Assembly (NCBI GenBank): GCA_021296265.1
Contig: JAGWAT010000012.1
Coordinates: 1 to 51,981, forward strand
Reading direction: 5' to 3'
From: Alphaproteobacteria bacterium
Lineage (GTDB): Bacteria; Pseudomonadota; Alphaproteobacteria; TMED109
DNA: 51,981 nucleotides
Position 1 is the first letter of the stretch. Each line of letters starts with the position of its first letter. This document shows, in pieces, positions 37,580-45,126 of the stretch. The notes beneath the pieces were generated by a model, which saw nothing but the letters and a program-made list of their open reading frames with translations, did not search any database and was not told the origin of the DNA. A program made the position numbers and the translations under genes.

Positions 37580-38467
37580 CTAGAGGAGGCCGTACCGAAG
37601 TGCCAGGTACAGCTTCCGCGCGGGCGTCAGCCGGATGGGGTCGCCGATCTGACTCCAGCCGCGTCGCTCCAAACGGTCCAGCGTCTCACGGTAGACTGCC
37701 ATCATGAGCGCTGCCGGCCGCATCCTCCGCCATCCAAGTTCGCTCAGCAGCCGGTCTGCTTCCGCGTAGTAGCCACGGGCAACACCGGCCAGGTGGGCAC
37801 CGACAGCGGGAAACCCGGGATCATCGAAGACGGCGCTGGCCGGACGCGTCACCACGTGATGCCGCCGCAGCAAATCCAGGGGCACGTAGAGGCGCTGCAA
37901 GGCCGCATCCTCCTTCAGGTCACGGAGGATGTTGGTGAGCTGCAGGGCGTTGCCCAGGTTCTCGGCGATCAGCGGTCCGGGATGCTGGGGTACGCCGAAC
38001 GCATGTATCGACAGCATGCCCACCGCGCCCGCCACTTTTCGGCAGTAGCTCAGGAGATCGGTCAGGCTGTGCATCTGCACGGTGGGAGCCGCGTCGATTT
38101 CCATCCCGTCGATCACGGCCAGAAACTCACGTTCCGGCAGGTCAAAGCGCTGCACGGGGTGCAGCAACTCCTTCGTGGTAGGCCACGTCGGCCGCCCCGC
38201 ATACAGGCGTCTGATCTCTTCCCGCCACGCAGCCAGCGCTCGCGCCTTGTCGTCAACCGGCCCCGGTTCATCGGCGATGTCGTCAACCTCGCGGCAGAAC
38301 GCGTAGATCGCATGCATTGCCCGGCGACGTTCTGAAGGGAGTACTCGTAATCCCCAGAGAAATGACGTGCCCGACCGCGCGACGACATTGTTGACATGGG
38401 TTCTGGGCTCAGGCGCGACCGCCGCCGCGCCGGGCCGAGTTGGTGAGTAGGGGGGCGGCGGGTTCAC
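37580..38467 (-). CDS. hpnD: presqualene diphosphate synthase HpnD
   Basis: A 295-residue trans-isoprenyl synthase of the squalene/phytoene family. The two aspartate-rich Mg-binding motifs are present: REVDDIADE near residue 60 and NILRDLKED near 183. HpnD condenses two farnesyl diphosphates to presqualene diphosphate, which HpnC then converts to hydroxysqualene. The GTG start at 38467 overlaps the end of a small upstream frame as GTGA; an internal start would still keep the first motif. The variable proline-rich N-terminus is normal for this family. Confidence 0.93.
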   Translation of the reverse strand: MNPPPPYSPTRPGAAAVAPEPRTHVNNVVARSGTSFLWGLRVLPSERRRAMHAIYAFCREVDDIADEPGPVDDKARALAAWREEIRRLYAGRPTWPTTKELLHPVQRFDLPEREFLAVIDGMEIDAAPTVQMHSLTDLLSYCRKVAGAVGMLSIHAFGVPQHPGPLIAENLGNALQLTNILRDLKEDAALQRLYVPLDLLRRHHVVTRPASAVFDDPGFPAVGAHLAGVARGYYAEADRLLSELGWRRMRPAALMMAVYRETLDRLERRGWSQIGDPIRLTPARKLYLALRYGLL

Positions 38468-38712
38468 TTGGGGGGCTTTCTTTCGGCGCGCAAGTGCAGG
38501 ACCTTGCTCGGGCGACTCGCCGCCTCCGGCGGACAGGTTGAGAGCGGGTGAGGAACGTCAGCCTCCCTCGTTCCGAACATCGCTTGGCATACGCGGCCAG
38601 CGCGATCCTCGAATCCCGCTGTACGGCCTCGGGGCGACACAGCACGGGCCCGGAAACCGGGGCCACGGGAAGCCCCTGCACGGCAGACCGCCACCGTGCC
38701 TCGCAAGACCAC
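38464..38712 (-). CDS. possible small protein between hpnC and hpnD
   Basis: An 82-residue frame that fills the 244-base hpnC-hpnD gap exactly. Its GTG shares a base with the hpnC stop (TAGTG) and its TGA overlaps the hpnD GTG (GTGA), the same junction style as real neighbouring genes in this genome. Against it: the sequence is arginine-, glycine- and proline-rich, has no hydrophobic core, and resembles no family I know, which is what chance frames in GC-rich DNA look like. It may matter only as a ribosome-carrying linker, or not be translated. Confidence 0.25.
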   Translation of the reverse strand: MVLRGTVAVCRAGASRGPGFRARAVSPRGRTAGFEDRAGRVCQAMFGTREADVPHPLSTCPPEAASRPSKVLHLRAERKPPK

Positions 38713-39593
38713 TAGTCAACCGACGATGGCCGGCTGGCCAATGCGCCGAGCCAGCGGGGAATTGTCTGGTACAAGGCGTGACCGACTCCCGACACACCGC
38801 AGCCGAGGAACTGGGCTTTCGTCAGTACTACCCGCTCCGCCAGCGGATCCCGCCGCCGCAATTCCGCGCTCAGCTTTTTCGCTATGGCGATAATCGTCGC
38901 GCTTTCCATCGCGAGGCGGACATTTTGGAACTGGGACGGCAGACGACTGGCGCGAACGAGCAGCTGATCCGTTGCGTCAAGGCAGCGATTCAGCACACGG
39001 CGCAGGGCATCTGTCGCTTGGCGTCCCTCCAGCGTCGAAACATCGGCCTCTTCGGCCGCCATCCAGTTCTGCGGAAGATAGACCCGGTTGAGAGCCCTGA
39101 AGTCGTCACCACAATCCTGCAAGTGGTTGACGACCTGCAGCGCGTTGCAGAGCGCATCCGAAGCCGGGTACGTCGCGGCGGACTCCCCGTGCAGGTCGAT
39201 GAGGTAGCGTCCGACGGGCGCAGCTGACAGATTGCAGTAGCTGATCAGGTCGTTCCAGCTCTCGTAGCGCAGCTTGCTTGCGTCCTGCTTGAACGCGCTG
39301 ACCAGATCCAGGCAGTGCTGGTGCGTGACATCCGTAGCCGCGAGGCTTCGACGGATGGCGTGGGCCGCGTGAAATCCCGGACTGGTGGTATCCACGCCAC
39401 GCACCGCTGCAGCAAAGCCTTCCAAACGTTGAATCTTGTCGTCCGGTTGCAGGTCCGGGTTGTCAGCGATGTCGTCGATGGCCCGGGCATACGCGTAGAA
39501 TGTCGCGACGTGCGGCCGGAGCGGCGCCGGCAGGAGCCAGGAACCAACCGGAAAATTCTCGTCCGCCGCGGTCTTGCCGGACGGAGTTTCCAT
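38712..39593 (-). CDS. hpnC: hydroxysqualene synthase HpnC
   Basis: A 293-residue squalene/phytoene-fold enzyme. YARAIDDIADNPD carries the first Mg-binding motif and VNHLQDCGDDFRALNRVYLP the second (HLQDCGDD). It converts presqualene diphosphate to hydroxysqualene. ATG at 39593 was chosen because GAGGAA lies 12 bases upstream and the family similarity starts at ENFPVGSWLLP; the frame runs to 39770 with a non-conserved, basic leader. Its place upstream of hpnD and hpnE matches the usual hpnCDE order. Confidence 0.92.
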   Translation of the reverse strand: METPSGKTAADENFPVGSWLLPAPLRPHVATFYAYARAIDDIADNPDLQPDDKIQRLEGFAAAVRGVDTTSPGFHAAHAIRRSLAATDVTHQHCLDLVSAFKQDASKLRYESWNDLISYCNLSAAPVGRYLIDLHGESAATYPASDALCNALQVVNHLQDCGDDFRALNRVYLPQNWMAAEEADVSTLEGRQATDALRRVLNRCLDATDQLLVRASRLPSQFQNVRLAMESATIIAIAKKLSAELRRRDPLAERVVLTKAQFLGCGVSGVGHALYQTIPRWLGALASRPSSVD

Positions 39594-39974
39594 TGTGGCC
39601 GCCATTTCCTCGATCAGCGCGTCAGGGCGCGCCCAGATCTGTTCAACCGATAATCCCGCAAAGCAGGCCCCGGGAGAAGACAGGTGCCGCCGCTTTGCCC
39701 GGGCTCGGGGCCGGACGCGTTTGACACGCTCGGCGGCCCGGGAGCTGACCGGGCCCAGCGGGAAGTCCATGAATCGATCCGCGTTCTCCAGCTACCCAGC
39801 ATCTCTTGACCGGTCCGCCCCGCACGCAAGCTCGACGCTCCGCTCTCAGTGTGATTCGTCGAGGGCCGGGAACCCTCCTTGCCGCCGGCCTGCTCTGGCT
39901 GGCCGCAGCGAAGCCCCGCCCGCCCGCTGAGAAGGCTTCCGGCCCGCCGTCGGAGTTGCTTCGGGCCCCGTCAT
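39594..39974. other. spacer between ispA and hpnC
   Basis: A 381-base region with no recognised gene. Open frames on both strands are arginine- and alanine-rich and unsupported. The spacer separates ispA from hpnC on the same strand, so it may hold a promoter for hpnCDE, but no convincing -35/-10 pair was found. Confidence 0.3.
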
Positions 39975-40868
39975 CTAGCGGTCTCGCGCGAGCACGAAAT
40001 CGGCCACCGCACGGAGACGGTCGGCGCGCGGCCCAAAGCAATCAAGGTGGGCCAACGCTGCATCGGACATGCGGCGCGCCTCTCGGCGAGCCTCTTCCAC
40101 CCCGAGGAGTGAGACCAGTGTCGCCTTGCCGGCCTCCGCGTCTTTTGCCACCCGTTTGCCCAGGCTCATTTCATCACCTTCAACGTCCAGCAGGTCATCC
40201 TTCATCTGGAACGCGAGCCCGAGATCGGATCCAAAATTCCGCAGGGCTTCGCGGGCCCGGGCATCGGCCTGCCCTAGGATCGCACCAGCCATCGCCGAGA
40301 ACATCAGCAGCGCACCGGTCTTCAGCCGCATGATGTCACGGATCGCGGCCGCGCCCACGGGTACGTGCTCGCTTTCCAGGTCAATCATCTGGCCGCCCAC
40401 CATTCCCATTCCGCCCGCAGAATCTGCGAGCGAGGCCACCAGATCCGCGCGCACGCGAGCGTCGGTGTGGGTTTCAGGCGCCGCCAGGGTTTGGAACGCC
40501 AGCGTCAACAGGGCGTCGCCGGCCAAAATAGCCGTCGCCTCATCGAAGGCACGGTGGCAAGTCGCCCGCCCGCGCCGCAGGTCGTCATCGTCCATGGCTG
40601 GGAGATCGTCGTGGACCAGCGAATACGCGTGAATCATTTCCACCGCTGCCCCAGTTCGCAAGCTTGCGACTTGCGACACCTCGAAAATACCGGCGGAAGC
40701 ATCGACGATATACGGGCGAAGGTACTTGCCGCCGCCAAACAGCGCGTAACGCATAGCTTGGTAAAGGCGCTCGGCACTGCCCGAGGCAGGTAAGAGGCTG
40801 TCCAGAACCGTTTCGATCCTCTCACCAAATGCGGCGAGGACGGATCCCATCTGGATGGCCGGCGTCAT
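39975..40868 (-). CDS. ispA: farnesyl diphosphate synthase
   Basis: A 297-residue trans-isoprenyl diphosphate synthase. GGGKYLRP (46-52) binds diphosphate, the first aspartate-rich motif DDLPAMDDDD is at 87-96, and the second is DDLLDVEGD. It condenses IPP with DMAPP and GPP to give the farnesyl diphosphate that HpnD consumes. The ATG at 40868 gives MTPAIQMG. In many alphaproteobacteria ispA is flanked by xseB and dxs; here it is not, and sits with the squalene genes instead. Confidence 0.94.
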   Translation of the reverse strand: MTPAIQMGSVLAAFGERIETVLDSLLPASGSAERLYQAMRYALFGGGKYLRPYIVDASAGIFEVSQVASLRTGAAVEMIHAYSLVHDDLPAMDDDDLRRGRATCHRAFDEATAILAGDALLTLAFQTLAAPETHTDARVRADLVASLADSAGGMGMVGGQMIDLESEHVPVGAAAIRDIMRLKTGALLMFSAMAGAILGQADARAREALRNFGSDLGLAFQMKDDLLDVEGDEMSLGKRVAKDAEAGKATLVSLLGVEEARREARRMSDAALAHLDCFGPRADRLRAVADFVLARDR

Positions 40869-41242
40869 CGCTCGGCTCGGCATGTTCCAGCCCGCCATTC
40901 GTCCTGCCGGGCCAGCGCGCCTTCGCACTGACCGAACGATGAAGCCGCAGCCCGCGCGTCGCGGTGCGCAATGCTGGAACAGTCAGTTTTACGGATGAAG
41001 CACGCGGCGGGAGGCACTATTGGCTGGCCGGTTCGATACTGCGTGCTATGGCGACAGAGAGGCCGGAAATTCGGCATCGGGCCGAAATGCGCTCCGGCTC
41101 TCTTCCGGCAAGGCGCGGCCGGGGCGATACCTGGCACGGAACCGGCATCGCGATAGACGGTCAACTGATGGTGCCCCGTGCAGTAACACCTCGTTGGACA
41201 GCCGCGTTCGCGCTCGATCAGTGCTCGTCAACACGCGTAAAC

Positions 41243-41271
41243 CAAATACCTAACCAGGGTCAAAATGTCAA
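41243..41271 (-). promoter_or_regulatory. candidate sigma-70 promoter pointing towards ispA
   Basis: On the minus strand TTGACA (41266-41271) is separated by 17 bases from TATTTG (41243-41248). The -35 match is perfect and the -10 is moderate. It lies about 375 bases before ispA. A second TTGACA occurs 20 bases upstream (41286-41291). Confidence 0.4.
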
Positions 41272-41300
41272 TGGGTACACGGCGTTGTCAATGATACCCA
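41266..41300. repeat. paired TGTCAATG repeats with an inverted TGGGTA/TACCCA
   Basis: TGTCAATG occurs at 41266-41273 and again at 41286-41293, a 20-base period close to two helical turns. TGGGTA (41272-41277) and TACCCA (41295-41300) form an inverted pair within it. The repeats coincide with the promoter-like TTGACA boxes on the other strand, as expected of an operator, but could also be two overlapping -35 elements. Confidence 0.35.
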
Positions 41301-41619
41301 CGCGGGCCGAAGTATCTGTTGGTCATGTCGGGTAAAGGGCTGGTTGACACATACGATCGCTGAATCTACCGCCTGGGCCGGTCCCTTGGCTTCACAGTGC
41401 AACGCGAGTTCGCCTGAAGGGTGCGTTCACGGGCGACGTTCAAAAACCATGCTCGATAGCATGTTGTCAAACGATCAGGGTCGTGACGCGCGCCGCCATC
41501 GTGGCCAGCAGGGTGCAGCATCAAGAGCCCGGGCTGCTCGGGGCGGCGCGGCGGCGAATTTCCGGTGCTGCTGTCCGGGCCGGGCAGAAACCCAAGCCTG
41601 GCGTGTACGAAGGAAAGGC

Positions 41620-42876
41620 TCAATAGTTGTAACCGAGGTTTGCCCCCACGAAACTATCGTTTTTCAGGTCACGCTGCAGGAAATCCGCTTCGCCGATCTT
41701 CAGGAAAGCAGTTGCTTCCACGTTCAGTGCCCAGTTGTCCGTCAGGCGCCGGTTGAACTCGAGAGAGAGCGTCCGCGTCCCGAAATCGATGTCTTCCAGC
41801 AGCCCAAGCGTGAAATCCGTGCTTTGCACATCGTTCAACGCATAACGGGCGCCAAGAAAGATATCGTTCTGGAAGACGTTGGTGGCCTGTTCCCCGCGCT
41901 CGTCGTAGTTCCATTCGGCCAACAGGCTGAGGTCTGCGGGCGAATCCCAGACAGAGTAGAAGGCGTATTCACCGCCCACGACAAACGCGCTGTAGTCCTC
42001 CTCCGACTGGCAGAAAAGATTCTGAAAGCCGGTCCGCCTGATCGCCTCAAGCTTCAGTAGCCAGGCGTCGACGGTGATCTGGGAGTCCAGCCCGAATTGG
42101 CGGATCTGTTCGTAGTGTTGCGTGAAGGCGCCGCCGAGGGTCGTCGGAAGGCAAATCGTGGGCTCGCGGTTGGTGCCGTCGAATGCACTCAATCCGACAT
42201 CGACGAGGCCGAAGCTGTGCGTGTAGCGGACCGCCAGGTCCAGGTGCCGCTCGTCCGCCCCACTCTCATACGTCACGTTCTCATCATCGATGATAAATCC
42301 GGCACGCAGGCGACCGCCCGCTCCGGGAAAGGTTCGTGGCCGGTGAAACGAGAGGCCGAACAGTTCCAGTACCCCCCAGTCGCCGGACCAGGTGAGATGG
42401 GCCATCGGCTGCCCCAGCTTGATTTCCTCGTTCGGGTTCTCGATCAGGTCCACCTGATTGATGATGTCGACCAGATGCCGGGATTCCGCGACTCCCCAAA
42501 ACACCTGATCGATGCCGACCCGTAGCTCCCATTCGTTGTTGCCAGCTTCACCGAAGAGCAGCACAAAGGCTTCGCGAATGTCGGCCTTCGTGCGGCGCGG
42601 ATCGGTGCTGTCAAAGCGAAAAAACGGTGCCACTGTCACGCTCTTGCCGTCCGCATCCTCAAGATACAGCTTGGGATGGAGCACCACGCCGGACGAGTGC
42701 GAGGCTTGGCCGGGATACAGCGCCGACTCCGGGAACACCCGGGTCTCGATCCCGATCCGGCCGGAGACCTCCTCGTAGGCGAAATCGGATTCTGCCTGAG
42801 CCTCTCGAGCCGTCAGTGCAATGCAGCTGCACGCTGCGGCCCAGACGGCGGACCGAAGGAACGCCCGGGCAGACAT
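41620..42876 (-). CDS. outer-membrane beta-barrel protein
   Basis: A 418-residue secreted protein with a signal peptide (residues 1 to about 28, ending AREAQA). The mature part alternates polar and aromatic residues in beta-strand style, for example VTVAPFFRFD, WELRVGIDQVFWG, TLSLEFNRRL, and ends GANLGYNY with a terminal aromatic, the usual outer-membrane assembly signal. It resembles the barrel proteins often encoded with a LolA-like protein and an MMPL/RND transporter. The start overlaps the upstream stop by one base (TGATG). No transporter gene is in the window. Substrate unknown. Confidence 0.8.
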   Translation of the reverse strand: MSARAFLRSAVWAAACSCIALTAREAQAESDFAYEEVSGRIGIETRVFPESALYPGQASHSSGVVLHPKLYLEDADGKSVTVAPFFRFDSTDPRRTKADIREAFVLLFGEAGNNEWELRVGIDQVFWGVAESRHLVDIINQVDLIENPNEEIKLGQPMAHLTWSGDWGVLELFGLSFHRPRTFPGAGGRLRAGFIIDDENVTYESGADERHLDLAVRYTHSFGLVDVGLSAFDGTNREPTICLPTTLGGAFTQHYEQIRQFGLDSQITVDAWLLKLEAIRRTGFQNLFCQSEEDYSAFVVGGEYAFYSVWDSPADLSLLAEWNYDERGEQATNVFQNDIFLGARYALNDVQSTDFTLGLLEDIDFGTRTLSLEFNRRLTDNWALNVEATAFLKIGEADFLQRDLKNDSFVGANLGYNY

Positions 42877-43703
42877 CAGCGCGCCCGTCTCAGGCTGGTC
42901 TGCGTGAAGTCGCTGTCGTCAAGACCGGTTCGAAACTCGTAGTCGGACCAGTTCAGTACCGTGCTCTTCCCGGTCAGGTGATTGACCATGTCCATCCTGC
43001 CCGCGAACCAATAGCGATCCAAGTACAGCTGATAGTCCGAGATGGTGAGCGTCTTCAAATGCGCGTTCTTGCGGTCGTAGTACTCGACCTTCCATATTCG
43101 GAGTTCGTCCCGATCGTGCCAGACTACTTGACGGCTGTAGCCGGACCCCTTGCCGACCGGGGCCCGCTCGGTAACCGAACAGGTCAAGTCGCCGCAGGTT
43201 TCGTCACGCAGGTACTTGTACGTAAACTTTTCGACGTCCTGGTTCGTCATGTCCTCGTAGGCGAACTCGCTCCCCATGAACGATCCTGAACGGTTGGATG
43301 AACTGATCCGTTTCACCCGCTTCAGTGCCGGGAGGTAGAGCCACTGGTCGTCGGAATCGTGTGGATGGGCGTGGACGAGAAACGCCGTCCCTTTCACGTC
43401 ACGCGGCTGGTCGAACACGAACATGGTCTTGTCGCCGTCGCCATCCACTTCGAGCACTTTCATGCGCACGTCGCGCTGGCTTTCCTGACCTTGCCGATTG
43501 CGCAGGATCATGGTTTGCCGAGCGGTGAAATCGCCGAAGCCTCCCCCGCGTTCCTGCGCCTGCAGCGCAATCTGCAGGCCCATCTCCTCGGGCGAGTGTG
43601 CGTCGGCAATTGCCGTCGAGGGGGCCGCGAGACATGCCGAAAACGCGATGGCAAGCGCTGCGAGAAGGCAGCCGAACCGCGGGAGAAGTGGATGGTGGAT
43701 CAT
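42876..43703 (-). CDS. LolA-like outer-membrane lipoprotein-sorting family protein
   Basis: A 275-residue periplasmic protein with a signal peptide (about residues 1-34). The body matches the COG2834 pattern: MILRNRQGQESQRDVRMKV, DQPRDVKGTAFLVH, DDQWLYLPALKRVKRI, SFMGSEFAYEDM and the C-terminal DYQLYLDRYWFAGRMDM. The fold is LolA/LolB-like and binds lipid-type ligands. Members are typically paired with RND-family transporters, not with the LolCDE system, so the usual name is misleading. It is the first gene of the two-gene unit with the beta-barrel. Confidence 0.88.
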   Translation of the reverse strand: MIHHPLLPRFGCLLAALAIAFSACLAAPSTAIADAHSPEEMGLQIALQAQERGGGFGDFTARQTMILRNRQGQESQRDVRMKVLEVDGDGDKTMFVFDQPRDVKGTAFLVHAHPHDSDDQWLYLPALKRVKRISSSNRSGSFMGSEFAYEDMTNQDVEKFTYKYLRDETCGDLTCSVTERAPVGKGSGYSRQVVWHDRDELRIWKVEYYDRKNAHLKTLTISDYQLYLDRYWFAGRMDMVNHLTGKSTVLNWSDYEFRTGLDDSDFTQTSLRRAR

Positions 43704-44095
43704 GGCTCAGACCGATTGGACACAAGACGGAAACCGGACGGCGGCATCGAAGTGGTACGGGCGATCCTGCGGCCGGCCGCAAGTCGCGGCCGCAATCATA
43801 TGCGATGTCCCGTCTGGCTGCGGGCTCGCGGGAGGCCTGCGCACTGCCGCCACCACGCTTCCCGTGGATGCCGGCCGCTCAAGCGTTCACCCATTCGCCA
43901 GTGCGGGGCAGTTCGTCCCCGGTTCCGCGGGAAGTGATTCCTACGGGCGCAAACGGGTTCGGGCGTCGCCCCGTCGGCCCGGCGTGCACGGGGCCCGCCA
44001 GCACGGATCAGGTCAATCGCCTGGTCTCAGTTGGGGGCTGTCCTGCCGGCGCCGATGTTCGCATTCCGGTCGCGCGCGGCTCGGTATCGCCTCCA
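43704..44095. other. 392-base intergenic region
   Basis: No recognised gene. It contains GCGGCC (43769-43774) facing GGCCGC (43788-43793), a possible stem upstream of the LolA-like gene. It should hold that gene's promoter and the end of the lipoprotein transcript, but neither is clear. Confidence 0.3.
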
Positions 44096-44617
44096 TCATT
44101 CCTCTTCTTCGTCGCCAAACCAGTCGAAGATATCCAGCCAATCGAACAGCCCGCCCCCCTCGCTCTCTGCTTCGGTCTCCGGTTGGGCGGGAGGAGTCTC
44201 TTCGGGCACGGTTTCGACATCGTCGTCATCGAACCAGCCGAAGACGTCAATCAGCCCCAGTAAGCCTCCTCCTTCTTCCTCTTCCGCCTCCCTGAGTGCG
44301 CGGTCGCGTTCGAGCAGCTGTCGGATCTGCGGGTCGACATCATGGGCGGCGGCGGCATCGAGCATTGCGGCCTCGCCTCTGGAGGCTTCCGCCCCTTGCT
44401 CGGCGGGCAGGGTCTCGTCCGGTTCGGACCCGGCTTCGGTCACGGTGAGCGGGGGGCGGAGCTCAAGATTGGGGGGGACCGCGAGGGGGTCCTGGCGGAT
44501 CACCCTAAGCGGATTCGGCGAGATTTTGCCGATCCCTAGCGTGCCCTGGAGTCGCTCGCACCCCACCAACGCAATGGACGACGAGAGAACCAACAGAATG
44601 GCAAGTTTCAGATGCAT
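44096..44617 (-). CDS. DUF3035-like lipoprotein with duplicated acidic C-terminal module
   Basis: A 173-residue lipoprotein with a lipobox ending in Cys20 (SSIALVGC). KISPNPLRVIRQDPLAVPPNLELRPP is the DUF3035 hallmark, quoted here as NPLRVIRQDPLAVPPNLEL. The C-terminal 60 residues contain two copies of a short module, GGGLLGLIDVFGWFDDDD and GGGLFDWLDIFDWFGDEEEE, joined by a proline/glutamate linker. Function unknown; members are common downstream of lspA in alphaproteobacteria. It starts eight bases after lspA, the enzyme that would process it. Confidence 0.85.
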   Translation of the reverse strand: MHLKLAILLVLSSSIALVGCERLQGTLGIGKISPNPLRVIRQDPLAVPPNLELRPPLTVTEAGSEPDETLPAEQGAEASRGEAAMLDAAAAHDVDPQIRQLLERDRALREAEEEEGGGLLGLIDVFGWFDDDDVETVPEETPPAQPETEAESEGGGLFDWLDIFDWFGDEEEE

Positions 44618-44625
44618 TGGCTGTA

Positions 44626-45126
44626 TCAGCGGCCACGAGGGGGCGAACGGAGCCTAGCAACCGCCTGTTGTAGCGGCAACGCGTGGACTATCACGCACAG
44701 CGCTCCCAAGGTAATGGCAGTGTCCGCTACGTTGAATGCCGGCCAGTGATAGCCCGCCACGTGCACGTCGATGAAGTCTACCACGCTGCCACGCGCGAGC
44801 CGGCAGATGGCGTTGCCGACTGCACCGCTTGCAATCAGCGTCAGACCGGTTGCGTACAGTCGCGCGTCGGTGCGCGCCTGCATAACCATGAGGACGACCG
44901 CGACGATCAGCGCGAACCCCGCCAGAGCCCACTGTTGGCCGGTTCCGCCATCGCCCAGGAAGCCGAAACCGATTCCGAAATTGCGGACATGCACCAGGTT
45001 GAGCAGTGGCCCCAGCCGGATGGGGCCCGCCGGTTCCGTCAGGTAGGCGAGCACGCCGGCCTTGGTCAGCTGGTCCACGGCCAAAACGGCGAGGAACAGC
45101 CATAGTCGGGCGGCGCGCGAACTCAC
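44626..45126 (-). CDS. lspA: lipoprotein signal peptidase LspA
   Basis: A 166-residue, four-helix inner-membrane aspartyl protease that removes lipoprotein signal peptides. The catalytic aspartates are Asp117 in SVVDFIDV and Asp135 in FNVADTAI. The GNxxxR motif is GNAICR, where the fourth position is more often aspartate. GTG at 45126 overlaps the ileS stop as GTGA. The ileS-lspA pair is widespread. Confidence 0.95.
   Translation of the reverse strand: MSSRAARLWLFLAVLAVDQLTKAGVLAYLTEPAGPIRLGPLLNLVHVRNFGIGFGFLGDGGTGQQWALAGFALIVAVVLMVMQARTDARLYATGLTLIASGAVGNAICRLARGSVVDFIDVHVAGYHWPAFNVADTAITLGALCVIVHALPLQQAVARLRSPPRGR

Larger units (their letters stand above)
40869..41619. other. 750-base intergenic region upstream of ispA
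   Basis: No recognised gene. A 99-codon minus frame (40865-41164) begins with TTG and ends overlapping the ispA start, but its sequence matches no family, including XseB. The centre is less GC-rich and holds promoter-like and repeated sequences (listed separately). The right-hand part leads to the end of the beta-barrel gene. Confidence 0.35.

Noticed and set aside
39643-40041. Minus-strand frame in the ispA-hpnC spacer
   Set aside because: Arginine/glycine/proline-rich, no junction with its neighbours and no recognisable motif.
40865-41164. 99-codon minus-strand frame ending at the ispA start, a possible xseB
   Set aside because: The frame overlaps the ispA ATG in the right way, but the sequence has none of the XseB pattern, begins with TTG and is rich in arginine and cysteine without a recognisable fold.
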